A DNA stretch of 64,000 nucleotides, taken from NCBI RefSeq assembly GCF_031884435.1, contig NZ_CP134779.1:4154001-4218000 (forward strand), written 5' to 3'. The notes below the pieces were generated by a model. The model searched no databases and was not told where the DNA came from. It was given only the letters and a program-made list of their open reading frames with translations. Shown in pieces: positions 47,290 through 55,923 of the stretch (positions within the stretch are counted from its first letter, which is position 1; each line of letters starts with the position of its first letter). The translations under genes and the position numbers were made by a program. This stretch comes from Bosea sp. 685. GTDB taxonomy: Bacteria; Pseudomonadota; Alphaproteobacteria; Rhizobiales; Beijerinckiaceae.

Positions 47290-47353
47290 GAATTTCGATA
47301 TCTATCCATGAAAATTGATTTATATATCATTATCTCATGAAATTCGATAACAA
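47287..47353. promoter_or_regulatory. AT-rich repeats over the fic start, possible autoregulatory sites
   Basis: CATGAATTTCGATA (47287-47300), CATGAAAATTGAT (47307-47319) and CATGAAATTCGATA (47336-47349) are related direct repeats in an AT-rich patch unlike the surroundings. The first overlaps the fic ATG. They fit binding sites for a repressor or autoregulator. Confidence 0.5.
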
Positions 47354-47612
47354 ACAATCACAAACCGCTCGAAACGATTCCGCGCCATAATTTCGATCAC
47401 GAGCCCCGCGCCCATCTTGTGTCGGTCTTTCGAAAAATGCCCGCATACGCTCGCGATGATCGGGCGCACCAGAGCCGGCAGGCAATCAAACCTACGCATC
47501 CGCGCGCTCTCTCAATTTATGGGTTCACGACCTGGAACTGCCAATTTGAGCGGGCTCGCATAAAGTCTGCACACAAAACCAAACGAGACATTGAAGACAC
47601 CTCATAGCTTAT

Positions 47613-47663
47613 CCAGCTCGTCATCGGCGCCTCGGAAAACCTATAGAGTTGATAGCCCTGCAT
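47613..47663 (-). pseudogene. Diverged relic of the dusA 5' end, candidate island attachment end
   Basis: A minus-strand ATG at 47663 reads MQGYQLYRFSEAPMTSW, against MQHYQSHRFSVAPMMDW at the true dusA start. The 55 bases 47613-47667 align without gaps to 45396-45450, with about 39 identities by eye and the start codons in register. After about 17 residues the likeness ends. A displaced dusA 5' fragment at the far end of an insert is what integration into dusA leaves behind. Confidence 0.6.
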
Positions 47664-47667
47664 TCTC

Positions 47668-48065
47668 TCTTGCGAACCGGTGCATACGCGGCGTTTCGCG
47701 CGCCACCGGGGGGCCAGGCGCCGGGTCGATCCTGGCAAGGCCCCTCGACACCCCAAGCCTGCCCCGCTTGAATTGCTCCAGCAGCAGCCGGGTCAGCACA
47801 ATGCAACTCGGCAAGTATAGCCCGGCAAGCACAACATGGCGTCTCCCAATCGCGAGCGTCTCATTCGTCTCAGTCGAGACCATGCAGCGCAAAGCCAGAT
47901 CCTGTAGCCTCGAAACCCGCCGACAGATCAGGAATGGCCCGGTGGTTCCATCGTCGCCTGGACCGCAAATGCAGTCCTATATGCAGGCAATGGCCCTCGG
48001 CCATGATCCGCAAGCGACGCTTCCCCATCCGGAGCGCCGCCGGTTAGCCCCCTCTGCCGGGACGA
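47668..48065. other. Gene-less stretch
   Basis: About 400 bases between the dusA relic and the DUF2235 gene. Open frames exist on both strands (for example a minus-strand 83-codon frame at 47641-47892), but none has a ribosome site or recognisable family, and I see no repeats. It may be decayed island sequence. Confidence 0.4.
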
Positions 48066-49490
48066 TCATGCCTGGTAGTATTGCCGAACATCTTGATGCT
48101 CACACAGCGAAGGCGGGCGATAGGGCTTGAAATCGCCATATGAAATCACGCCGAGCGCCTGGAACCGTTCCAGGACGGAGGGGTGCAAGGGCGCATTATG
48201 AGGGATATTGCGGAAACCCTCCGGCCAGCCAATGCGATCCGGCGCGAGAAAGAGCGACAGGGTCCAAACGAACCAGCGTGACCAGCCCGCCAAGGTGTTT
48301 TGCCGTTCGTCATGTTGCATTCCCGTCGGCAGCGGGAATGTTCTAAGATACCTCTCGTCGACGAAAATCGGGCAAGGCAATTCCTTTGCCTCGTCGGTCA
48401 TCCATTTCAGCGAAATGTCCGACAGCCGCGATTCCGGCTCTATGTAGCTGCCTCCGACGTCGGAATGCACGCCGCAGAACCAGATCTGTTTGAAGCGTTC
48501 TGGGCCTTCACGGCCGGCAAAAAAGTCGGCCGAACCATCTTCCGCCCAAGCCACTCGCTGGAAGTCCCGGCGGTTCTCATCGATCGCAAGGGCATGGCGT
48601 GCGTAGTCCACGCGGGGGTTGAGCGTAGTATCGTAAAAAGCCATCCGATACTTCGCCAGGCTCATCCATTGCCTGTAGCGGAAGCTCATAATCAAATAAG
48701 CAATTCCGGAGATCGCGACGACCGTGAGAAGGCTCCCCCACCAGGACATTTTCTCTATGGCGTTCGGCAATTGCGATGCGAACAAACGGCTCAGCATATA
48801 AACCGCTGCAGTCGATAAGAAATACGCGATCAGCGATATCACTATCAGCGGAATCCAGCCCACTCCCAATGTCGCAACCGTATCCCACACACCGATAAAA
48901 TAGGGTGGCGCGTTGGATCGATCGTCCTCATTTGAACCATAGGTTTCCCGAAAGGCAGCCGCCTTGGCCAACCGCTCCGCTTTCTTCGGGTCGTCTTTGA
49001 TGGAGCTGCCGTGCTGGTAAACGCTTTTCACCGCTTCCGCTGCGATGGCTCGAGCCGTGACGGGATCCCGGCGCAGTGGTGATTCGTCCTTCATGCGGGT
49101 TGGCACGCCGCAAAGGCCCAGAACGCCGGCAACGCACCTTGCCGTATAAGCCCCACGGCTGAAACCGAAGAGATAGATGCGATCGCCGGGCTCCCAAACC
49201 CGCAGAATCGCTGCGTAGCAATCGATGATGTTGCGGGTGATCCCCAGGCCGGTCGCCCCGCTCATGATGTTGTAGATCTTGCGCATCCATGAAAATCGGT
49301 ATCCGCCGCCATCGCTGGCGGAGCCCAGGCCGGGGTCATAGAATGCGAATTGTCGGGCTGGATCGATATCGCTTTCGGGACCGCATCTGGTTGCCCTGAA
49401 TAATTTGTAGACATTGCTGCGTGCCTCGTCAGGGAAGAGCCCTCCAGACTGGCCCGTCCCGTCAGAAAAGATAATAATATTCTTCCCCAT
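48066..49490 (-). CDS. DUF2235 / Tle1-like alpha/beta hydrolase with membrane segments
   Basis: 474 residues. N-terminal DUF2235 pattern NIIIFSDGTGQSGG, the nucleophile elbow GFSRG (S111 at 109-113), FIGVWDTVATLG and HSDVGG (342-347). This family includes T6SS phospholipase effectors (Tle1) and uncharacterised cytoplasmic or membrane hydrolases. Two hydrophobic segments (about 211-233 and 251-269) interrupt the catalytic domain between the DT and HSDVGG motifs, so this one is likely an inner-membrane enzyme. No T6SS genes are nearby. It is followed upstream by a class-3 lipase gene in the same direction, 172 bases away. Confidence 0.85.
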   Translation of the reverse strand: MGKNIIIFSDGTGQSGGLFPDEARSNVYKLFRATRCGPESDIDPARQFAFYDPGLGSASDGGGYRFSWMRKIYNIMSGATGLGITRNIIDCYAAILRVWEPGDRIYLFGFSRGAYTARCVAGVLGLCGVPTRMKDESPLRRDPVTARAIAAEAVKSVYQHGSSIKDDPKKAERLAKAAAFRETYGSNEDDRSNAPPYFIGVWDTVATLGVGWIPLIVISLIAYFLSTAAVYMLSRLFASQLPNAIEKMSWWGSLLTVVAISGIAYLIMSFRYRQWMSLAKYRMAFYDTTLNPRVDYARHALAIDENRRDFQRVAWAEDGSADFFAGREGPERFKQIWFCGVHSDVGGSYIEPESRLSDISLKWMTDEAKELPCPIFVDERYLRTFPLPTGMQHDERQNTLAGWSRWFVWTLSLFLAPDRIGWPEGFRNIPHNAPLHPSVLERFQALGVISYGDFKPYRPPSLCEHQDVRQYYQA

Positions 49491-49662
49491 ATTGTCTTTC
49501 TTTCCAAATGCTGTTGTTGATTACGTTCCTGGCGAAAATGCTGCCACTCTGACGCCATCACACGGCCCGGGAATCAATACCCTCCAATTTAGCAGACGAT
49601 CAGTTCGATCATCATTGTCTATCTACAAGACTTAAATCGCGAACGGCATCATCAGCATCCTC

Positions 49663-50718
49663 TCATTTATTTAATAAACCCAGCTTTTTAAGGATAGGCT
49701 GACACACTTCATCCTTTCTGCCGTAGGTTGGACAGTAAATATTTGCTGCCCTGAGGTCTGTTTTGGGGATTTGGCAGTCGCTTCTTACCTGGCAATTGGT
49801 AGCCATCCCCGACATTCCAACAACGAAACGCAGGCTGTCATGACCCATCGTTCCCTTCGGAACCAATTTGAGCGGGTACCAGCGGTAAGTAGGGGTGTCC
49901 TGCTCCTTGAATATCCAATGGTGCAGCTTGGTGAGCTCGTCCCGCTTATCATGAAGGTGAACAATCACGGCTGCATCGTGAGGAGCATCATAGACGTGCT
50001 TGTTCGTCACAAACGATGTATCCAACACCACTGCTGAGACACATGGGAAGCCAAAAGCAATGTGCTGGGCAAGCCCCCCACCTAGTGAATGACCGGTTGC
50101 GATCCATCTTATCGTCTTACCCGGCGCTAACTGCTGAACCCGGTCCCGCGCCTTCGCGAAGTCCCGCCGGGCCGAGTCATAGGCATTGTCGATCGGCAGA
50201 AAGCCCGTGAACCAAGAAAAATTGGCATACCAATCCCAGAAATTCGTGAACCTTGTGCCACGAAACGCGGCAATTGCTAGCGGCTCCGCTCCGTCCCTGA
50301 AATGTATATCCATGTCTGGGTTAATGTGATCGGCGTCAGCTATCAGCTGAAATTGGGAAGCGTAATATGAGAGCGTAAACTCAGAATTGAATTTATATTT
50401 GTAGACGTTCAAGCTTGCGATTGCGAACGGAAGATAATCGTTCGACGCCAGCTCTTGGTTGTATTTTTCGTAAAATGGCAACCCATAGCGCTCGCATGCT
50501 TCTGATTTTCCGGGATCACCTTTTGAAATCAGCCCGACCTTAATACTCCCAACCGTAACAGCGTACGTCAACGCACCGCTCAATGCCAACAGAAGCGAGC
50601 ATCCTATTATTGCAAAGATAATCTTCTTAAGCAAAGCAGCCCTCAATCCTTTGTTGTGGCTTTTATACGCCTTATCTGCAGAATGATACCGTAACGTCAA
50701 TGACGTATAATGGCGCAT
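49663..50718 (-). CDS. Membrane-anchored class-3 lipase-like protein
   Basis: 351 residues. A basic N terminus and one membrane span (about 31-55, IIFAIIGCSLLLALSGALTY) place the rest outside the inner membrane. The Lipase_3 fold shows AIAAFRGTRFTNFWDWYAN and the nucleophile elbow ATGHSLGGG (S211), with a candidate aspartate near LDTSFVTNKHVYDAP and a late GHDSLRF histidine. Base composition is clearly more AT-rich than in the metabolic regions, suggesting transfer. Cysteines near the C terminus fit an extracytoplasmic site. Probably acts on lipids or esters together with the DUF2235 hydrolase. Confidence 0.8.
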   Translation of the reverse strand: MRHYTSLTLRYHSADKAYKSHNKGLRAALLKKIIFAIIGCSLLLALSGALTYAVTVGSIKVGLISKGDPGKSEACERYGLPFYEKYNQELASNDYLPFAIASLNVYKYKFNSEFTLSYYASQFQLIADADHINPDMDIHFRDGAEPLAIAAFRGTRFTNFWDWYANFSWFTGFLPIDNAYDSARRDFAKARDRVQQLAPGKTIRWIATGHSLGGGLAQHIAFGFPCVSAVVLDTSFVTNKHVYDAPHDAAVIVHLHDKRDELTKLHHWIFKEQDTPTYRWYPLKLVPKGTMGHDSLRFVVGMSGMATNCQVRSDCQIPKTDLRAANIYCPTYGRKDEVCQPILKKLGLLNK

Positions 50719-50982
50719 TCTCTCAGAAATTCGCCTTCACTTAAGGCCACTCCTAGATTCTATTACCTAGAGGAATACACCTAGACGAGCTTGGGAATTC
50801 GGGCAATAGATGTTTTTGACGGTCACGGAGCAAATTGGTGGCGATCATTGGAGTTTAAGGGCTCGATTTGGAGAATTCGCTCCCGCTTGCCGCCCGTTAT
50901 GGATCGCGCGTTCGAGGCTCAATGCATTGGTTTACTTGTATTTTATCGAAAAAATCCTTACTCTTGAAAAGTGAAGCATGAA

Positions 50983-52428
50983 ATGGCAAATGCTCGCAAG
51001 ACATCCGGTTGGCGCGCGGCTTTTGTTGCATTGGGCGCACTTGGCGTGACAAATATTGGCGGCAGGCTCTCCAGCCATATCCAAGATTTACCGTTTGATT
51101 GGTTGGGAGGGCCGGCGCAGGCCAAACCTGCAGCCTCGCCAACCCTGCTCTCGAGCGCGGACGTGTCCTGGCTGTTTCCGGCTCCTCTCAAGCGAGCGGA
51201 TTTGAATCGCGTCCTGGCGATCAAGGACCTCGTGTCGAAAGACCCCAAAAACCCAACCCAACAAGAGCCGGTGTGGCCAGACAGCGCCTTCAAGCAGCTC
51301 CTCGCGATCGCCGCTAGCCCGGCCGGCCAGGTCGACGGGTCAGCGCGGATTGGCTTGCCCAAGGACGCGCTCACGATCGATGCCTGGCACATTGCAGGCA
51401 TTCGCATTGATGCCGGCGCTCCCGGGCTTTCCAAAAACATCATCGAACAATTCGGCCAATCTCCTCAGATTCGGCTGATTGTGCAGCCGGTCATCAAGAA
51501 TGCCGCCGGCGAGCCCGAAATCCAGGATATCGCGGTCCACCTGATCTACACGTTCACTGACGGCGAGGACGCGCCGGCTCAGCCCGGCTGTTTCACACGG
51601 CCGAAGCCGGACACCGCCGCATTCAAGCAGATTGTCGTGGAGCTCACCGACCTTAAAACCAAACTGGCCGCAGGGCGATTTGGGCGACACCGGGTGACGA
51701 CCACAACCGCGGCCTTAGGGGCGCATCCCGGATTGACCGATGCAACCACGCGCGACGGCGTTCGCATTGCCATGAAGGCGTTTCTCGAACGCCATCTCAG
51801 CGGTGCGCGCTTAAGGGCCATGGCAATCATGGGACTTCCTGCCGACAAGGCAGAGCCATGGATTTTCCTATCGATGGCCCCGATCCCGGCCGGTGTCTCG
51901 CCGCTTCTGCCGAATGGTGGATTCATCCCGGTTCACGGCCCAGCGCTCGATGGAACGCAGTTTGCGCAAATGCTGGACCCGAACGCCTCCGGCAACAAGG
52001 TCGTTCCCAAGCCGTCACCGAACAACCTGAACCCCATCACCTGTCAGCATGCTGCCCTGATCCAGCCTGTTCCAGAGCCCGCGAAGCGCAAGGGCGTCTC
52101 GACAGCAGATCTGTTCGCCGGGCAAACGCCGGGCCCGGCCGAAATCAAAACGATCCTCGATACGATCGCAGATCCCAGGAAGAGCCATTTCTTCAACACG
52201 GACTGCGTCAGCTGTCACACCGATACGCGTCGCAGCATCGAGTTGCTCCAGACGAAAGCGATCGCCGGCGTCGACACGAAGGCTTTGCCGAACGGGCCGT
52301 GGAATGTTCGCAATTTTGGCTGGTCCCCACCGATCGAGGGACCGGTTCAGGCGACGGTTTCGCGACGCACGGCGGAAGAAACGGCTGAGGTCGTCAAATT
52401 CATCAACGATTCGCTGGCGGCAAAGTAG
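50983..52428 (+). CDS. Secreted single-haem protein, partner of the RoxA-like cytochrome
   Basis: About 481 residues. The start MANARKTSGWRAAFVALGAL looks like a signal or anchor segment. The long central part has no family I recognise. One c-type haem site, CVSCH (about 408-412), lies near the C terminus within FFNTDCVSCHTDTRR. GTG 50971 is an alternative start. It begins 264 bases from the divergent lipase start and 80 bases ahead of the RoxA-like gene, so it probably delivers electrons to, or forms a complex with, that enzyme in the periplasm. The spacer upstream (50719-50982) is AT-rich without further structure. Confidence 0.7.
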   Translation: MANARKTSGWRAAFVALGALGVTNIGGRLSSHIQDLPFDWLGGPAQAKPAASPTLLSSADVSWLFPAPLKRADLNRVLAIKDLVSKDPKNPTQQEPVWPDSAFKQLLAIAASPAGQVDGSARIGLPKDALTIDAWHIAGIRIDAGAPGLSKNIIEQFGQSPQIRLIVQPVIKNAAGEPEIQDIAVHLIYTFTDGEDAPAQPGCFTRPKPDTAAFKQIVVELTDLKTKLAAGRFGRHRVTTTTAALGAHPGLTDATTRDGVRIAMKAFLERHLSGARLRAMAIMGLPADKAEPWIFLSMAPIPAGVSPLLPNGGFIPVHGPALDGTQFAQMLDPNASGNKVVPKPSPNNLNPITCQHAALIQPVPEPAKRKGVSTADLFAGQTPGPAEIKTILDTIADPRKSHFFNTDCVSCHTDTRRSIELLQTKAIAGVDTKALPNGPWNVRNFGWSPPIEGPVQATVSRRTAEETAEVVKFINDSLAAK

Positions 52429-52508
52429 CTGCGATATCGTCCAGCGCGGAACCGGGCTCCGACGCTGCTCCACCAAACTGACGCGGTTCTCAACATCGGG
52501 GTAGCAAC

Positions 52509-54650
52509 ATGTCGAAGCGCGCATCATGGGTGAAGGTTGTTCGGCGCGGTTTTCTGGGTCTGGCTGCCCTCATCGGTCTGGCGCTCATCGCGGCCATGCA
52601 GTTTCCCGATGCCCTCAAGCAGGCATTCCCGGGCACCCCCATTGATCTGGCATTGCGCCCGACACTGCCCGTTCGTGCGCCGATCAAACAGGCGCAGTGG
52701 CTTGACCAGAACTGGTCGCAGGCCGATCGCCACTGGTTCCATCATGCGTCTCAAGGCACGGCGACCATTCCTGTTCCTTACGCGTGGTTTGTCGCGCTGG
52801 AACAGCCCGAATTTTCCTATCTCGGGACGCCCGGCCTTCTGACCGAGCCGGGTTATCTGGAGCGGTTCGGTTTCATACCCAGCCCACGCAGCTTGGACAC
52901 GGGGCTCGAAACCTTACAGCGCTACGGGTATTTTCCCTCCACCGAGGCAACAATGACCGTGGCCACTGCTGTGCCCCGGACCGGCGCCGACAATCTGGAC
53001 GGCTTACCGGTCGGTTTTGCGCGCATGCCAGGACGACAAGATCCGACCCGCGGATCGCCAATGCCGGATCAATTGGGTTTCACATGTGCGGCCTGCCATA
53101 CCGGACATCTGACGTATAAGGGCACAAGCCTGCGGTTCGACGGCGGTCCCGCCATGATCGATCTGGGGAAACTCGAACAGGCCATCGGACTTTCCATCTA
53201 CTACGCCTGGTGGGTTCCGTTTCGGTTTCAGCGCTTTGCAACCCGGCTGTTGGGGCAGGATCCCGCGCCAGAGGCGCTCGCCAAGCTGAAAACGGATATG
53301 ACAGAGGTGATGGAGGGCTTGAATCTCCGTTTAGGGAATAGAGAAATCATCAAGGCGCGCAAAGACAAGAACGGCGACCCCGAACGAGATACGATCGAGG
53401 GTATCGGTCGGCTCGACGCCTTAAATCGTATCGGCAACCAAGTATTCTTCGAAAATTTGCGGATTTCAGACAAATCCTCTGACGCACACGCTCAAAGCAA
53501 GGTCCCCGATACCAATCTCGCTGCGCTCCACGCTCCCGTCAGCTTTCCGCCGATCTGGGGCACGCCCTGGTTCTCCTGGGCGCAATATGATGCATCGATC
53601 CTGCAGCCACTCGTTCGCAACGCCGGTGAAGCGCTGGGCGTGTCCGCCAAGGTCAATATGGTGTCCGCTACCGACCCGGCGACCTTTTTCCGCTCTTCGG
53701 TCATCCTTCAGAACCTCTATTGGTTCGAAGAATTGCTGAAAGGCGACCATCCGTTCAGCGGCGATACAAAGGGCTTCAAGGGGCTGGCTGCCCCGCACTG
53801 GCCGAGCCAGTATTTCGCCGACGACCCCAAATGGCGCATCAATGACGAACGCGTGGGGCGAGGGCGTGCCCTCTACAAGCAGTTTTGCGTCGAGTGTCAT
53901 CTCGGACCGGCGCGGGATCCAACCTTCGATCGGACTTACCCCGAAGCGTCGCTGTGGACTTCGCAGGCCTGGAAACACAAGGAGAGCCCGGCCGATACCG
54001 TCCTCAGTGTCGTTCAAAAACCGGCCGCCGCAATGGGAACCGACCGTGAGCAAAGCAATGTGCTGCAGACGCGCAAGGTCGAGATCCCTGATGTCCTAAA
54101 AATGGATCCGGCCAAGGAATTGGGTGAGAACTGGGGCTGCACCGATGTTCCAGGGAAGGTCGATGGCAAAGAGCTGTTTGCGCCAGCCTTGATGGCGGTG
54201 GTCGATCGGGTCGTCGCTCGCTGGTTTGAAGACAACCAAAGCTCGGCACCTTTCAAAGGCGACATCATCGGAACCCGGCCCAACTGTCCAAATAAGAATG
54301 GTCCCGTATACAGGGCGCGCCCTCTGGACGGCGTCTGGGCCACAGCGCCATATCTCCACAACGGTTCCGTTCCCTCGCTCTGGTGGATGCTTTTACCGGC
54401 TTCCGCCCGCCCAACGCGGTTTTGCCTGGGCGCGCAGGACTTCGACCCTGGCCATGTCGGGTTTCCTCCCCTGGCAGGTCAAGCCGAATGCAAAAAAGGT
54501 GAGTTCACCTTCGATACCGCCCATATCGGCAACAGCAACTCTGGACACTCTTTTGAAGGAGATGGTCAGCACTTGCCCAATGGCGTGATTGGCCGAGCGC
54601 TGAGCGAGCCGGAGCGTCTGGACCTCATCGAATATCTCAAGACGCTGTAG
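52509..54650 (+). CDS. RoxA-like di-haem cytochrome c peroxidase/dioxygenase family protein
   Basis: 713 residues. An N-terminal membrane or signal segment (about 11-30) is followed by a large di-haem protein. Haem sites CAACH (193-197) and CVECH (460-464). The C-terminal part has YRARPLDGVWATAPYLHNGS and VPSLWWMLLPASARP, the shared signature of the RoxA-like cytochrome group, which includes rubber oxygenase. RoxA cleaves polyisoprene with O2; most relatives are uncharacterised. It is transcribed with the single-haem protein upstream. Substrate here could be an unsaturated lipid or polymer, by inference from the neighbouring lipase. Confidence 0.82.
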   Translation: MSKRASWVKVVRRGFLGLAALIGLALIAAMQFPDALKQAFPGTPIDLALRPTLPVRAPIKQAQWLDQNWSQADRHWFHHASQGTATIPVPYAWFVALEQPEFSYLGTPGLLTEPGYLERFGFIPSPRSLDTGLETLQRYGYFPSTEATMTVATAVPRTGADNLDGLPVGFARMPGRQDPTRGSPMPDQLGFTCAACHTGHLTYKGTSLRFDGGPAMIDLGKLEQAIGLSIYYAWWVPFRFQRFATRLLGQDPAPEALAKLKTDMTEVMEGLNLRLGNREIIKARKDKNGDPERDTIEGIGRLDALNRIGNQVFFENLRISDKSSDAHAQSKVPDTNLAALHAPVSFPPIWGTPWFSWAQYDASILQPLVRNAGEALGVSAKVNMVSATDPATFFRSSVILQNLYWFEELLKGDHPFSGDTKGFKGLAAPHWPSQYFADDPKWRINDERVGRGRALYKQFCVECHLGPARDPTFDRTYPEASLWTSQAWKHKESPADTVLSVVQKPAAAMGTDREQSNVLQTRKVEIPDVLKMDPAKELGENWGCTDVPGKVDGKELFAPALMAVVDRVVARWFEDNQSSAPFKGDIIGTRPNCPNKNGPVYRARPLDGVWATAPYLHNGSVPSLWWMLLPASARPTRFCLGAQDFDPGHVGFPPLAGQAECKKGEFTFDTAHIGNSNSGHSFEGDGQHLPNGVIGRALSEPERLDLIEYLKTL

Positions 54651-54718
54651 GTGCGAGCCGTCGGTGAAGCCGGTGATTGGGTATGGTGCAGTCGCATGAG
54701 ATCCTCATCACGGGATCT

Positions 54719-54907
54719 TCACCCCATGATGTCAGCGACGATCTTGCGCAGTTCCGCGCGGGTAAGGCCGCAGGGCTCGGGCTTCCAGTTCGGATCGGAT
54801 TTTCGGGGTGCGGTCTTGGCCGCGTTCGTCAGGTTGGCCGCGTTCGTCATGTCGGGGCGCTGATGCCCGGTTGCAGGCTTGGTTTCAGTGGTGTGGTGCA
54901 TAGTCAT
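54719..54907 (-). CDS. Small hypothetical protein
   Basis: 62 residues, MTMHHTTETKPATGHQ to the end WKPEPCGLTRAELRKIVADIMG. The C-terminal PCGLTR-ELR-IVA pattern is one I recall from short hypothetical proteins of Rhizobiales, which supports it being real. An 18-bp duplication repeats LTNAA/MTNAA in frame. No strong ribosome site is visible. Function unknown. Confidence 0.5.
   Translation of the reverse strand: MTMHHTTETKPATGHQRPDMTNAANLTNAAKTAPRKSDPNWKPEPCGLTRAELRKIVADIMG
54816..54851. repeat. 18-bp tandem duplication in the small hypothetical gene
   Basis: TTGGCCGCGTTCGTCAGG (54816-54833) and TTGGCCGCGTTCGTCATG (54834-54851) differ at one base and are in frame with the minus-strand gene. 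Confidence 0.9.
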
Positions 54908-55181
54908 CCATTCGCGACGCGGCTAAGCCGCGCAGCAGTTACGTCCTAGGGAAATCGGCGGGCGCAGAAGCGCAGCGGCACGCTGCATTCGGGCAGCGGT
55001 CAAACTTCGATGAATGCGGGTTCCGGGCTCGGCGCTTGATCAGCGCATCGGGAGCCGGCCGAACGAATCGTCGCCGAGCCACAATCTGTAAAGGCACAAT
55101 GTGGCAAATTCAGGCGCCCGGATCGAATAGCGGCTCCCCACCCCGCGCCATCTGCCAAACTCGCAACCATCGGTCAAAGCC
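54908..55181. other. Intergenic stretch with nothing recognised
   Basis: About 270 bases between the small gene and the end of the nrsF-like gene. No convincing ORF, RNA gene or repeat apart from the hairpin at its right edge. Confidence 0.4.
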
Positions 55182-55196
55182 GGCGGCTGTGCCGCC
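55182..55196 (-). terminator. Short GC hairpin after the nrsF-like gene
   Basis: GGCGGC (55182-55187) pairs with GCCGCC (55191-55196) around a three-base loop, directly after the minus-strand stop. In transcript direction it is followed by GGCTTTG, a poor T-run, so termination is only possible. Confidence 0.35.
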
Positions 55197-55838
55197 TCAC
55201 CAGCGGATCAGGCGCGGGAAGGTGAGTGCGCCGAGGCAAGCCATGATCGCGATGGCGAGCGTGTACCAGGTCGCCAGGAATGGCGCCGTGTCGTCAGGGC
55301 AATGCAGGCTGTAGGCCACCGCAGCGAGACCGGCCGAGGCCAGGCCGGCGCAAGCGCCGGTGAGACGCCCATTCGTCGGAGCGCCCCGGCGCGCCAGCAG
55401 CAGCAGGACGACGAGAGGACACAGCGCATAGAGCGGCACGGCGATAAGGCAGGCGCGCCAATAACGGCCGAAGACCAGCGCGCTCCACTGCTCGACCGGC
55501 GCCTGGTTCAGGCTCAGCAGGGCCCAGCCCGTCACCAGCAGCAGCGGAATCGCGAGCATCGGCAGGAGCCGCGCTGCCTTCAGCCCGGGACGCAGGCTCC
55601 GCTGGAACAGCACGAGCGCGATGGTCGCGACGCCGGCTCCGAACATGGCCTTGGCGATGACCGGAAGCGTCATCCAGGCGCGGGCGAGATCGGGCCGTGT
55701 GCCAAGCGTGACGAGGACGAGCCCGACCGTGACCGCAAGCGCCGCGAGCGCGGCGATACCGGTCGCGCGTCTGAGCCAGCCGGTGTCGACCGGCTGGTGG
55801 CTCGCGGCCATGAGGGAGATCAGGTCGTTGGTTTGCAT
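55197..55838 (-). CDS. nrsF: NrsF-family (DUF1109) membrane anti-sigma factor
   Basis: 213 residues with six predicted membrane spans. It starts MQTNDLISLMAASHQPV, the conserved cytoplasmic N terminus of NrsF proteins; relatives usually also show paired cysteines, of which C162 (WRACLI) and others are visible. It binds and holds the ECF sigma factor encoded 85 bases upstream until oxidative or metal stress. ATG 55838 is preferred since an upstream in-frame extension lacks family sequence. Confidence 0.82.
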   Translation of the reverse strand: MQTNDLISLMAASHQPVDTGWLRRATGIAALAALAVTVGLVLVTLGTRPDLARAWMTLPVIAKAMFGAGVATIALVLFQRSLRPGLKAARLLPMLAIPLLLVTGWALLSLNQAPVEQWSALVFGRYWRACLIAVPLYALCPLVVLLLLARRGAPTNGRLTGACAGLASAGLAAVAYSLHCPDDTAPFLATWYTLAIAIMACLGALTFPRLIRW

Positions 55839-55923
55839 GTCTGATCTTACGAATAAGTTCGGTTCGGGAGGGAATTCGCGGCAAACCGGCGAAAGGTTAC
55901 GGTGCATCGATCTTGTATCGGGC

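Noticed and set aside
47591..48130. Plus-strand frame of 179 codons in the gene-less stretch
   Set aside because: Serine/arginine-rich, no ribosome site, overlaps the dusA relic and the end of the DUF2235 gene, no family.
48066..49490. DUF2235 protein as a type VI secretion effector
   Set aside because: No VgrG, Hcp, PAAR, adaptor or immunity gene nearby, and the membrane segments do not fit a secreted Tle1.
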